Assembly: GCA_027405735.1 (NCBI GenBank)
Contig: JAPEHQ010000001.1
Location: 310,001 to 374,000 of the forward strand
Reading direction: 5' to 3'
Length of the DNA: 64,000 nt
Source: Mucor racemosus
Lineage: Eukaryota > Mucoromycota > Mucoromycetes > Mucorales > Mucoraceae
The translations under genes were made by a program, and so were the position numbers. Every line of letters starts with the position of its first letter. Position 1 is the stretch's first letter. This document shows, in pieces, positions 25,691 through 38,224 of this stretch. The notes under the pieces were generated by a model. That model saw only the letters and a list, made by a program, of their open reading frames with translations, did not search any database and had not been told where the DNA came from.

Positions 25691-26605
25691 ATGCACTACA
25701 CAGATCTGTGGACGCAACAATATTGATTTTTTATTGATATAATCAAAAAAATAGTTCACATTACAGCTTAAAATCTACCATAACTGAGTTCTAAAATTGA
25801 TTTTTCAAATTGACCAGAAAATGATTCAAAAAACAAATTCGTTTAATAGCCCATGAACTGCAAAGGAAGTTGAAATAGCGTATTAAAAGGTTTTTATACA
25901 GTTTTAGATTCTGCATTCATCTAAAAAAATTCAAACAAATTGTGGATTACATCCATTTAGATCTCCATTTCATCTGGTGTCTAACTTGAATTACCGCTGG
26001 GATAAATCAGGAATCACTTTGATTTGACATGTCTGATTGATACAGCAAGTAATCTTATAACCGAGATGTGGATCCTAGCAAATTATAATTATTGACCTGA
26101 ATCATAAATACACCATTATTCAATATGGCCTGATTTCATTCATGATAAAATCAGGACCTAAAGATATCGGGTAGATTATGGAAATGGCATGTTCCTATTT
26201 GTTCTCATTGATTTATAATGTAGATTAGAAATTGTGTATAAATAGAAGGACATCTTCCTTTCAAAGAAGAGTCAATTAAGTTCTACTTGATAATAAAAAG
26301 CCTAACGTTATCTAGTCGAATTCCTATTGTTTTTTTTATACTTTTTTTCCGTGAATATCTCTACCTGTTCCACACAAATGTTTTATATTAAATTTTGCGT
26401 AAAATGCAATCGAATTTTTAGAATTTTTTTGAATATACAGAACACTTTTCATGAGCATATCTTAAATTTAAATGATGGAAATAATGCACAGCAAAATTAC
26501 CTACCGATTGAGCTCTTGCGGAGGCTTCTAGCTGCATTTTTCGTAGAGAAAACGGAATTTTTGTCTGATTTTTTTTGAAATTCAGAATTTGGGATTGTTG
26601 CGTGG
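25691..26605. repeat. Interspersed repeat H, copy 2, with GCAACAAT inverted ends and a nested LTR
   Basis: The core matches repeat H copy 1. The ends carry an inverted word: ACGCAACAAT near 25703 and ATTGTTGCGT near 26594, which could be the terminal inverted repeats of a DNA element. The copy is split by the solo LTR at 25941-26374. Confidence 0.5.
25941..26374 (+). mobile_element. Solo LTR, 434 bp, TSD CAAAT
   Basis: It begins TGTGGATTAC and ends TGTTCCACA, so the ends are inverted (TGTGGA/TTCCACA). It is flanked by CAAAT at 25936-25940 and 26375-26379. Repeat H copy 1 at about 11250 has the uninterrupted site. Plus-strand LTR signals are visible: GTATAAATAG near 26236 as a TATA box, then ATAATAAAAAG near 26290 as a possible poly(A) signal. 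Confidence 0.85.
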
Positions 26606-26698
26606 ATAAAATGTTTCTGGGAAATTATACTAAATTGTATAAAATCGATTAAATTCAAGTTTTGGAGTTTGATCTGTTACGCTAAACGAGATTGTAAC

Positions 26699-26800
26699 TG
26701 CAATACACTTGTTAAGTTGTTATTCACTTGAACAGACGTTTATTTTATTAGTAGATAAATGAGGTTACCTGCAATACATTTGTTATTCACTTGAACAGAC
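26699..26800. repeat. Short direct duplication
   Basis: TGCAATACA-TTGTTA...TTATTCACTTGAACAGAC occurs at 26699-26737 and again, 8 bases shorter, at 26770-26800. It lies between repeat H copy 2 and the dead retroelement. Confidence 0.6.
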
Positions 26801-26879
26801 AAGGAACAAAAGCATATGCAAGCCTACGAAGTATTTATATAAGAATAAAAAAAAAAGAACAACAAACTATCTGATAATT

Positions 26880-29245
26880 TCTTTCTAAAATGCAACACTC
26901 TACGATCGACACCTTTCGATCGAATCTCGGTCGAAATATTTCCGAAGATGGGTGCCATTTGCTCGACGCTTTAGTACTCGGCCTGTCTTGACATCGGCTA
27001 TCACGTACGTATTGTTCTTGAACGCCGATACAACCGTATATATCTTGTTTACCCAATTGTTATCAAGCTTGTCGACCTTGTTAAAATTCTTATACAGTAC
27101 CAAGGTGCCTGGTAAGAAGTGTATGATATCAACCGCTGGATTGAGTGTCCTTTTCTTGGCACCCTTGAGGATTACTTCATTTCGTATTTCGGGCAAGGCA
27201 AGCAACCTATCGAACCCTAAGGTTCTCTCAAAGGCCAGTATAGGATCATGATTGGAGTCGAGTGGGACTACCCCATACAAGAGCTCATAAGGAGATATAC
27301 CAATAGATTTATGAGCCCAAACTCTGTAAGTATAAAGCATTGTGTTCAAATGAGTATCCCAATCTTGAGGCTTCTTATAAGTCAATTTCTTAAGAGCAGT
27401 GATAAGTGTGTGATTGAACTTTTCGACCATTCCTTGATTTTCAGGATGATATGGGGTACCAAATTTATGTCGAGCTTGACATAGTGAAACGTACTCCTCT
27501 ATGACACTATTCGCAAAATGAGATCCATTATCAGATTAATATGGTTGTTATAGGACCAAACTTAGTAAACACTTCTTCATATAAAAAAGTAGCTGCAGTA
27601 ATAGCATCAGCTTTCTTGGTAGCTACAGCCATGGGCCATCTCGTAAACATTTCAGTACAAACCAAGATGTACTTACATCCAGAAGTTGAAACGGGCAGAG
27701 GACCACCAAAATCAATTGCAAATTGTTTGAAGATACCCAAAATGTTTTGACTAGACCCCAGATGAGGATTTCTTTGATATGGTGCAGGACTGAAAAGTTG
27801 GCATTCATGACATGATTGTAGATACAACTTCATTGCATCATATACTCCCGGCCACCAATAGTTTCTGTACAGAATACTCCAGGTACTGTTAATGCCAAAA
27901 TGGCCGTGTCCATCATGAACCTCAGTGAGAATTCCTGGCTTTTCTGATTGAAATGGGATTTTGACATAACGTTGATAAGCAACACTACCAACTAAACGAT
28001 ACAAATGTTGGTCTTCACCGAGCATATATTTCATTGACTTGACTTCTAGTTTTCTCATTTCATGCGCTGGGGTATCAATATCCAGGGTTCTAGTTAAACA
28101 ACGATACACCTGCTTAAGATCTTCTTCATAGTCCAATGTGCTGTTCAGTAAATTCACAATTAAAAGGGCAGAGAACAATTGTTCCAGCATTTCTTTACCA
28201 TCTTGAGAATCTTTATTACCAGCTGTCAGTGGGTATCTACTGAAGTAATCTGAGGGATTTTTGGTTCCTGGTATGTGCTTGATCTCGAAATCATATTCTT
28301 GTAACGCAAGACACCATCTTTGCAATCTTGTATTAGGTTCCTTTTTCTGAAATAGATATTTGACCGCCATGTTATCTGTGTATACAGTAAACTTCCTGTC
28401 CAGTACGTATCTTCTGAGCTTGAACAAGGCATAGACAACAGCAAGTAACTCTTTTTCTACCGTGGCATAGTTTATTTCGGCGGGCTTGAGCTTCCTACTG
28501 ATAAAACAGATTGGCAAATCTCCTTCATCCGATTCGGTTTGACAAAGTACCGCAGCTATTCCGGTATCACTTGCATCACAATAAACAGAATACGAATTTT
28601 TTTGATTTGGATAATGGAGCATAACAGAATTGGCAATAGCCTCCTTTAAAGAAGTGAATTCAGCTTCATGTTTAGATTCCCAAACAAAAGGTACATTCTT
28701 CTTGAGCAAATTAGTTATTTCAATAGTCCTATCCGAAAAATGATCTATGTGTCTTCTATAAAAGCCAACCATGTTAATAAAAGCACGAATCCCAGATTTG
28801 TCCTTTGGGCTGGATACCAGCTTAATCGCATCCACCTTTGATGGGATTGGTGCAATACCTTGTGTGGGTACTTGAAACCCTAAGAATTCTAACTGGTCCT
28901 TGAATAACACGCACTTACAGTATTTGGGTTAAGCTTCATATTAACTTGAATCATTCGGTCAAAAGCCAGTTCCAGATGTCTCAAATGATCAGAGTACGTT
29001 GAGCTAAAGACCTGATTATCATCTATACAGGTACTACAGAAATCAAAGTCTTGTAATGCGAGGTGAATGGCTCTACTGAAAGTACTTGGCCCATTTCGAA
29101 CTCCGAAAGGCATGACAGTATAACGATAAGCTCCAAAGGGCGTGGATATCTGTAACTTGGGGATCGTCGATTAATCACAGGCAATTTGGTTGAAGCCCTT
29201 CAAAAAATCCAATGAGCTTAGGTAATTGCAACCACCAAAAGATTC
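26880..29245 (-). pseudogene. Ty3/gypsy retrotransposon pol relic (RT, RNase H, integrase), frameshifted
   Basis: Reading right to left: the back half of reverse transcriptase (FGAYRY, MPFGVRNGPSTFSRA, and a catalytic box reading CIDDNQVFS), connection and RNase H (YCDASDTGIAAVL, TVEKELLAVVYALFKLRRY, VYTDNMAVKYL, RWCLALQEYDFEI), the integrase zinc-binding region (H...GHFGI, SCHECQL), and the integrase core and C-terminus (GISPYELLYG). It is broken by a premature stop near 29170, an apparent 5-base insertion near 28915 and a one-base shift near 27533. Gag, protease and the first part of RT are absent, and no flanking LTR pair was found. It is an inactive 5'-truncated fragment. Confidence 0.9.
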
Positions 29246-29842
29246 TACAGTAATTGTATTTGCAACGCTTTTTTTGTTTAATTACTATTTTTTGTAGCAA
29301 TACTACTACGTCTAAACAAATTCATAATAGTGCGTTTCGTAAAATAAAGTGTTAATTATTGTTACAAAAGAAGTAGATGGATTAGACTTTTAATATATTT
29401 ATATGACGAGTATCTTATTACTACTATTTTCATCATTGTGTTCTACTAAATTTCTAGGGGGGCCTATGGCCTAAAAACAAAAAAACTGTGTTTTATGGGC
29501 TGCTGCTTGAATAAATTATCAATGGCACTGTGACAACGACACTTACTGCTTGGTCGCGAGTCAGTCGGCTGAGAGAACAATTATTTGGATATATTTGGGT
29601 ACAGGTTTGGTATATTGTCTGGCATGGTAGCAGATACAACAATATGGTGGTGTATCAAATATAATCTAGATCCAGTGACAGATATTTTTAATAGGGGCGG
29701 CATTGTAACGGGTCAAGCATTTTAGTTTCATTTATGCGAAACCTGACTTCATTATTCCTTATATAAATACTACAACAAAGAAATCTTTATGTGATCCCTT
29801 TTAAATTTATCTGCCTTTTTATTACCCCTTTACTTTTGTTAA
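29246..29842. other. Spacer between pol relic and repeat B
   Basis: No gene is seen. A purine/pyrimidine-rich patch (AGGGGGGCC) lies near 29456, and TATATAAATACT near 29760 is a possible promoter or LTR remnant. Confidence 0.35.
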
Positions 29843-32195
29843 CACTACAGCCGACCTGTGCTGCACCAGATAATTTTGTTGTCCCCAGGGAGACTGCACA
29901 CTATAGCCTGAGTTGTTGTGCCCACTGAATATGACTAAAAAAATAAGAAGATACACATGGGCAGAACAAAAGAAACTGCACACGAGCACAACAAAAAGCC
30001 TGTCTGTGCATGATTATGGATTCTGTCCGTGTGCATGACATTAATACCGTAATATTAGAGTTGCCTATATGCATATCATTATCCCTATTTGTGCATAGTA
30101 ATAAAATCTGATTATGAGCATTGTCCCGTTCTCAAAATTCCATTGCATTTTTTACAGAAATAATGGGGTTTTAAATTAAATTTGCTTTTATTAGTATAGA
30201 TTATAGTTTATAGATAATAAAATTCAATATGTTTTTGATGTAGAGCAATACATGCAAGAACCAATATATTTACGATTATCATTATTTATAGCTACAGTAT
30301 AATTTTTACAGCAACAAGGGTTTTTGCTCGACGAGCATAAACTTTAATAAATCTTACTGCTTGAATTTATATGCAAGCCAAATCTAAGATTATAAATGTT
30401 ACTTTATCACACATAAAATTTAAACAAATTAGCCATCTCTAAACTTATTATTTTAGTTTACGATTGTCAACTGTAAAAAGATTTGTTTCCAAGTATAACT
30501 ACGATCAAAACTATGGTTATTAGACTAGACATCATATTATTCTTTTTTTATTTTTGTTTCTATATCATTTAAAATTTTATCACTCTCCTGGAACATTTCG
30601 TGGGTTTGTAGCCAGTTCTAGCTTTCCATTGAGTAGATATAAATATCATTATTGCCTTCAATTTGATCTGGTAATCAAATACATCCAACAATACAGTAGT
30701 AAATAATAATGATGTTTGCTCTTAGTAGGGTGCGGTTAAATAAAAATATCAGTCTCTAAGATAGACTGCTGCTTATATAAAAGATATTAGTCCCTTCTTA
30801 ATGTTAGCATGCGTATTCAGATAAAAAAAAAGAATATCAGCTTGATAGTCTGATATGCCTTATCAAACGGTGAATATATCCTTGGAATCATATGAAAACA
30901 AAAAGAGAGAAACAACGCATGTAGAAAATGGTTTCCAAGGCATTACCTTATTCAGCGCAATTAAAACCCTGCTAAATTGTTCATTTCAGCCAATGTAAAA
31001 GCAGCATTATAGCACATCAACCATAAACTAAACAAAATAGACAATATTTGTTATCATAGAAACATTCATTTTCTACCGGAATAACCGTCTATTATATCAT
31101 ACATTCATTAAAAAATTACAAAAGCGTGTCCGTAGAGCGACGCTGTAATTGAGTATAGCAAGATTGGATTTTTAAGTCTCTTATACTATGGTATATCTAA
31201 GTTTTAAATAAAAAAGAATTTCTATTTTTTTAACTTTTCTTATATTTAACCACATACAGTCTGAAAATTCAGTTTTTGTAGCGGACATTTTCGGGACTCA
31301 TTTCATCCTTACCAACACTCATGATTTTGATCAAAAAACAAAAAAATCAAATTTTGATACCAAAATCAACGTTTAAACATATTACATTATGAGAGAAAAT
31401 TGTAGCAATATCTACTATAAATTTTATAAAAGCTTAATATAAAAGATTATATAATGAAAATTTGTACTTTTGGCCCAAAAACGGTTTTTTGATTAAAGGA
31501 TTTTCGTGTAATATTTTGCAATAAAAATGTTGGATATTTTTCATTGATCAAATAGAGCGCTAAATTGTGTATATGTGTGTATTTTTTATTTTTATAATTG
31601 GTAGTATAATTAACTCTAAATTTGCAAAACCAGAAAAAAAAAATTAAAAAATGTCAAAATTGATGATCTGGACAAAAATAATTTTCTAAATTAATATTCC
31701 GCTTATAAGCCTTGTAAAACTTAAAAATAAGAGAATTTATAATACTCGAGAACTTTTTCAAGAATTCACAATGCCGTACCCACTTGATTCAAGCTTATTA
31801 CTGTAAATACTTATACATATTTTTATAATAACCAATTTTTCTGTAGGTAGATATCGACTTTAGACCAAAAAAGCATTGATTATAACGTAGATGGTGGAAC
31901 AAAATGATTAAGGCTTGGATGCTTTCTTTGTTCGAGAAAAATATTATAACGCACCCTAACATTAACAAATAATAATTTATTTCCAAATAAACAATAGGAA
32001 AAGCATGTAGTTGTGCCTGCCTGCTGCCTGATTTTAGTTTATAAAAAATACAGGTCTTTTTTGTTGTAGTTTTAAACATAATAAATAAAAGAGTTGAGGA
32101 AAGAGTGGTGAAGAAGAAAGAAAAATAATTCTAAATCAATTGATTTTGTGTGTTACAAACAGAAATTTATAAAGGCATAAATACTTTTAGTGTTG
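29843..32195 (+). mobile_element. Large interspersed repeat, copy B (CACTACAGCC start)
   Basis: It begins CACTACAGCCGACCTGTGC and matches copy C (60386 onward) once C's insertions are removed, and copy A on the opposite strand. This copy carries none of the nested insertions found in copy C. It therefore provides the empty sites, e.g. TTTATCACACATAAA near 30405 and GAATATCAGCTTG near 30835. GGGCACAACA-type words are present but more decayed than in A. No transposase is recognised. The right boundary is set by loss of coding-free similarity near the MDR fragment and is uncertain. Confidence 0.6.
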
Positions 32196-32311
32196 CCAAA
32201 CAGGTTGTTGTCGTTGCTCCCATTTGGTCTCTGAAAGAAGAACATGGGCAGAGCTCTTTCAAACCCCAAATTTCAAATTGATATATCTCGTCAATAAGGC
32301 AATTCTGTTGA

Positions 32312-32869
32312 ATCAGAGTAGCTGGTCAAACCGTTTTGATACTTGGTACTGGTGGTGTTTCCATCATAACTCTTATTTTGGCCAAAGCAGCTGGTGCTGT
32401 TACTATCATTACATCAAGCTCTGATGAGAAACTGAAGTATGTTCAAGAAAAATGGGGCGTTGATTATACCATCAATTATAAAACCTGCCCTGACTGGGAG
32501 AAGAAGGTTTTGGAAATTACCCAAGGTGAAGGTGTTGATTTCGTTATTGAAACTGGAGGCACTTCAACCATCATGAAATCTCTTGCCTCAACCAAGGTGG
32601 GTGGCCAAGTTGCTAATATTGGATTCCTTGGACATGCAAAAGAAATACCTGAAATTCTTCCTTTAGTACTTGCAAGAGCTATTCACCTTCGTGGCATTTT
32701 GGTTGGATCCAAGCAGCTTGCTGAAGAACTTATTCGATTTGTTCATGCAAAGAAACTTAATATGCCTGTTGAAAAAATCTATGGATTCTCTGTTGATCAA
32801 GTTCATGCTGCTTATGCTAGCATTGAATCACAATTACATATTGGTAAAATCGTGATTAAGGTTGATTAA
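32312..32869 (+). pseudogene. Truncated MDR-family oxidoreductase (C-terminal NAD(P)-binding half)
   Basis: An open frame of about 185 codons carries the Rossmann half of a medium-chain zinc-type alcohol dehydrogenase/quinone reductase: GQTVLILGTGGVSI (glycine-rich loop), TIITSSSDEKLKYVQE, WGVDYTINYKT, GEGVDFVIETGG, GGQVANIGFLG, VGSKQLAEELIRFV, then IGKIVIKVD at the C-terminus. The catalytic N-terminal domain (GroES-like, about 150 residues) is missing. Upstream sequence meets a stop and the end of repeat B. The reading frame itself is intact, so this is a recent truncation, an exon whose upstream partners are displaced, or a fragment carried by the repeat. It is unlikely to be an active enzyme. 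Confidence 0.75.
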
Positions 32870-34662
32870 ATTGGCAATATGGAATTTATAAATTCCAAAT
32901 AAAATACAATTTTCCTCGCTATACAATATTATACATATGCGGTTTTAATAGATTTTGTTCACTAATATTGCCAAACTATTGTTTTCGGTTGGTTCTGCTG
33001 CAAGTTACATCACGAGGAAGATATCTTTATTTGAGTTCCTTGATGAAAATTTAAAGCATCATAATTGTATCAACTTTTATTAAAACTTGGGGACAAACCA
33101 TTCCTTTAATTCCGTCTACTTCTTCCTGCAGAATTGACGATAGACTATTATAAAATGTTATGGAGCAGATAAATATATACCCTTTATATCTCAAGTTGTA
33201 TTATTCAATTTTGCAATTTATATTAAATGAATGCCGTGTATATAAATCTTTACATTTCTACAATATATAAATATTTCAATTGCTAAGCAGTTTTCACAAA
33301 TGCGGATAGGGCCATGAATCCATTATAGCGGTTGGCTATGATTTAATGCAAGGTCAATAGTCATGTGGTATTCAAGCCTCAACAATGCGATAATACGACG
33401 ATCGTTAGACTGAATTCGTGGGGCTTTGAAAGATGGAATATATAGTATATTGATCAAAGTTATGCTCACTGCTCACAGGTAAGCTCTTTTGAAAGATATG
33501 TCATAGAGATTTCCCAATAGGGTTGGATCAATTTTATCTGATGGTGGGCACAAAGTTATATGCTGATCTAAAAACTTCTTTTGAAGTTAGTCGGCTACCG
33601 CGTTGGTATGTACCTAGAGAGTTTGTCTCAAGGACCACCAGCCAATTTTAATAAAAATTACTGGAGCAAAGAAAAGAAAGATGACCAGCTTAGCAGGGTT
33701 TCATGTCATAACAAATAATCAATATGCTTTCAATATGCACTGTTTGAATCTTTTTCCATCGCAATCGTGTAACACCAGAAACAATAATTATACTAGACAT
33801 AATGGTAAAATACTCATTTGGAAATCTTTTGCTATACAAAGCATTATTAGTTGGGATCTAGTTTTAAACAAAAAGATAGGATATAATGATACGGGTACAT
33901 TTAATTATAATACATGTATGGAAGTAATATACTCGTATTAACGCGATGGAATAACAACACTACTACTTGTAGTAATACAATAGACTTTTCCACAGTTGCT
34001 TATTTCTATTGTGGCTTTCATAATTATTATACATTACTTAACTATAGTACACTAATGCAAATTGGGGTTTCAATTTGCATTCGTCATTTAATACAATAAA
34101 CAGAATGTCCTTATAATAATAAGATATAGAACAATACATTTATTAGATACTTTGCATATATGTGCATATATAAAACCATATAGGTATATTTCAAGCATAA
34201 TTGAATGTAGATAACGAATATATATATACCCTTGCACGTAAATGTTGATCTCCTTATACAATGACACATATTTTGGATAAACACACTACGTAAAGAAAGA
34301 TAATGTTTCTATTTATACCATACGGTACTACCAAGCAAATTGCCACATGGTTATATTTGTACGTATGCATGAATGTGCAGAAAAAAGAGAATTATTTAAT
34401 AATCTAACTATGAATATATTAGATTTTCTGTGGGATCATAATATTTTCTTGTAGCCTTCCATTACATTTAAAATGATTGCATAGCTATGAAGAGCATATA
34501 AATGATTCAATTTAAATGATATTCAATCTAAAACACTAGTTTTTAAGGAGTGTGCATGGCTCTCGAATGTACGGGGCAGAAGGCTAGGATAGGGGCTTTG
34601 TTTCCGCTCGAATTATTGAAAATAGCAGATATTTACAACTTGATTTATGCATTCATTTGATG

Positions 34663-34702
<40 letters not shown>

Positions 34703-34808
34703 GCAGTTTGCCAGGTTCCGAGTTTTCTATTTAAAGCAGACATTTTGCTCATGTAATTTTTCATCTTTTTCTTTACTTTCATATACCTTTTTTATTATAA
34801 AGAAAAGA
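32870..34808. other. Intergenic region upstream of the M13 peptidase gene
   Basis: AT-rich, no supported gene. ORFs at 33681-33941 and 33914-34099 look like chance. A long A-run spans about 34666-34699, just before the peptidase start. Confidence 0.4.
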
Positions 34809-37338
34809 ATGTCAACAAATTCTTCTTTATCTAATAGCACAAGTAGTATAACAACGTGCTCAACACCAGAATGTGCTGCAACAGCAAAATCAATTCTTGA
34901 TAGTCTTAATCTCAACGTTGATCCATGTTCAGATTTTTATCAATATACTTGTAAGCCTTTTTTCTTTCTTTCTTTCACAATGTACATGAATTAACAAACA
35001 TCTATAGGTGGAAACTGGATTGCAAACACCACCATTGCCGAAGATAAAATTTGTATGCATATTTAGCTTACAATTGAGTACATTTTTTTCTCTAATCATT
35101 CTATATTCTTCTAAAAATGAATTTAGCTGCAGGAACATTAGAAACAGCACAAGATGTAAATGTAGAAATCATGAGATCCATCTTGGAAGGAACTTACGAC
35201 AATGCCTATAAATCACTCATCAGCACAGATGATGAGTTTCATAGACAAGATCAAGAAGCAGCCGATAAAGAAAATTTCGATACAATGCAAAAATACTACA
35301 ATGTGTGTTTAAATGAGGATCAAATCGATTCAGTAGGGCCTACCCCCATTTATCAAGATGTAGCCAGTTTAGAAAATGTATTGTTCCCCGTTGAAAATAA
35401 GATGCAAGCATATTCCAAGAACGCTACAGCTTCATTTAGTCAATCAATAGCTAAACTCAACCAATATTTTATCCCTGTATTGAACATGTTTTACATTAGT
35501 CCTGACGATAAACAAACTGATACATATTCTATTCTTTTTGATCAAGTAGCACTTGGCTTACCATCAAAGGAATATTATGATGTTCCTGAAACATTAGCTA
35601 AATACAAGGCTGGTTTAAATGACATTTTGATAAAATCGATCGGTGAATATTCAAATGGAACAGAAGATGCAGCACTGCGTGACACTGAAAGCAAGAAATA
35701 CAATTTTACAAGATGGTCTAATGTAAAAGTAGCTGCTGCTGTAGACAGATTCATCGACTTCGAAACTAAATTGGCCAATATTTCCATGAAAAACGAAGAA
35801 ATGCAAGATCCAGTAAAATTATACAATCCTGTCAAATTGTCTGAATTTCAAGCACAAAATCCTTTGATTGATTGGACTTCTATTATCGAAGCACTCGTAC
35901 CAAGTGGTATTAAAGCACCTGATACAATCGTCAATCGAGCTCCTCCTTATTTTGAAAGACTCAATAGATTGCTCGCTAGTGGAAATGTCACTGAACAAAC
36001 TTTGCAAGAATACTGTATCATTACTTTTGTTACTAACAAGGCCTATAGTCTGGATCGTGCATCTCGTGAAGCTTATAATAAAATGAATAATGAAATTTCC
36101 CGTGGTACAACTGCGGATCGTCCTCGTTGGGAAATATGTACTGGATATGTCAGTACTGCAATTTCTAATTCAATAGGTCGATATTATACTCTCAAAAAGT
36201 TTGGTGGTGAGAATGAAAGAAAGAAGGTCGAAACCTTCTTGGAAACTATTCATGAAGCGTGGATAAATCGTTTACCTGACCTTGATTGGCTTGACAATCA
36301 AACCAGAGCTAAAGCTCTTGAAAAGGTCTGTAATTGATCTAATTTTTGATAAATCCAGTATCTCATTATGTCCTTGTATAGGTTAAATTAATCAACCATA
36401 AAGTTGGTTATAGCGTTGTCTCACCTGATTTAAGGCAGCCTATTTCTATCAAAAAGTACAATGAAGGAATTTTTATTAATACAACTAGTTTCTATGATAC
36501 TGAAAATATTATCTCTGCTTGGTATACCCAGAAAACTTGGTCAAAGGCTGGTCAAAAGGTTGATAAAGATGAATGGCACATGTCTCCTCAAACTGTCAAT
36601 GCCTATTATTCATCTAATGGTAACGAGATTGTATTGCCAGCCGGGATACTTCAATCACCACTATATTCTGCCGATCAACCCAATTTCTTAAATTATGGTG
36701 GCATGGGTATGATTATTGGTCATGAGATCACTGTAAGCTATCTTCAACCAATTTCAACGTGAATTATATACTAATCCCCATACTTTAGCATGCTTTTGAT
36801 AGCGCTGGTAGAAAGTACGATGGCCATGGTAGCTTAACAGATTGGTGGACGAACGCAACATCTGCTAAATTTGAAGAAAAGACAAAATGTTTTATTAATC
36901 AATACAATAATTTCACTGTTACTGGTCCTAACAACGTAACTCTTAATGTTAATGGATTGTTGACATTGGGAGAAAACTTGGCTGATAATGGCGGTACCAC
37001 AGCTTCATTAGCAGCTTTCAGAAAGCTTGGTAAACAAGAACAAGCATTACCTGGTTTAGAGAATATGTCATCTGAAGCATTATTTTTCATTAATCTCGGT
37101 CGTATATGGTGTGGAAAGGAACGTGGTGAAATTGCATTGCAATCGGTAAATATGCAATGTTTTGTTATCCTTATGTATGTTTTTACTAATTACAATTATA
37201 TAGATTTATACTGATCCTCATTCACCTACTCATGCCCGAGTAAATGGCGTTGTCCAGAATAGTGCTGATTTTGCAAAAACATTCAATTGTCCTGTTGGTA
37301 GCCCCATGAATCCACAAACAAAATGCGACATGTGGTGA
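34809..37338 (+). CDS. M13 family zinc metallopeptidase (neprilysin/ECE-like), 6 exons
   Basis: Model: 34809..34950, 35008..35052, 35127..36325, 36382..36732, 36789..37145, 37204..37338 (742 aa), with all phases consistent. The N-terminus [14 protein letters not shown] and [15 protein letters not shown] is the family start. [19 protein letters not shown] is the substrate-binding NAxY segment. The zinc motif HEITH (residues 576-580) is split by intron 4. GENLADNGG supplies the third zinc ligand Glu641 and Asp645. The C-terminus ends CDMW, matching the conserved CxxW. Family members cleave small peptides, usually as type II membrane or secreted enzymes. No transmembrane segment or signal peptide is visible ahead of the first Cys, so either an upstream exon is missed or the enzyme is cytosolic. 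An in-frame 54-residue poly-Lys extension upstream was rejected as a start. Confidence 0.92.
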
Positions 37339-38224
37339 TTTATCACTTGCAATTTGTGATTTCAAATCATTTAATTCTAAATATATTTTACTAAAAAAAT
37401 TATGGCAATAAACCTGTATTGGCGAGTTTCTTACTAATAGTGTAATTTATGCGTTTTAAAAAATAACCCCTCTCTCCCAATGGCTAATTATTGAAGGAGT
37501 AATTTACTATAATATAGCATATGACAAAAGAACCTCCAGAAGCTATTTGTTTGAACTACAGTATATATTTTAACTTTGTAGTTTATCACAAAAATATAGT
37601 AATAATCAGTTGTGTGTGAATCAAAAGTAAATACTGTATTTGAATCATATATATATATATAAATTTAATTCTGTAACTATTCTAAACATGTATACTCAAT
37701 TGACGTTAGTAAAGTGAATTGCTATGGATGTATATAATATGTAATGATGTCTACAAATTTCATCAATTATTCATCATTTCTTCTTTAAAACCGGAAAAAT
37801 GACATATGCGATCAATGGCTAAATAAACCCAAGCCTGATCAAGTTTTATTCCTCTTGATCATTGACAATTTCTCCAATGAATTAAATATAGATTGATCAT
37901 ATATTGCTGCGTAGCGTTATTTCATTGATGGAAATTAACCCTTTTTTAAATCCTGCACCCATCATTATGAACTCATTGATTGAAATATCAAATCAAAATG
38001 TATTGAAATGCCCAATGAATCTTGCTGTCAACTTGATTTATGATTGTATTGTTACGGCTGAATCCATTCTTTTTTTGAATGATTGAATGCTTTATATAAT
38101 CATTTTTTGATGTTGGTAAGAATAGCTTTCATCTGATTTCATAAAAAAAAAAAAAATAGTATATATATATATAAATAATCGAAAAATAGAAAATATATCT
38201 TGTAGAAAATATATCAGTTTTGAC
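37339..38224. other. Intergenic spacer
   Basis: AT-rich, no gene. The ORF at 37904-38086 is not supported. Just before the next gene there is an A-run (38142-38155) and a TATATATATATAAATA tract near 38160, which could serve as its promoter. Confidence 0.4.

Noticed and set aside
29620..29645. TGGTAGC resembling a primer-binding site for initiator tRNA-Met on the plus strand
   Set aside because: The adjacent pol relic is on the minus strand and no LTR end could be confirmed beside it.
34647..34808. Upstream in-frame Met with poly-Lys as start of the M13 peptidase
   Set aside because: The extension is encoded by a genomic A-run and has no membrane segment. The ATG at 34809 is better placed.
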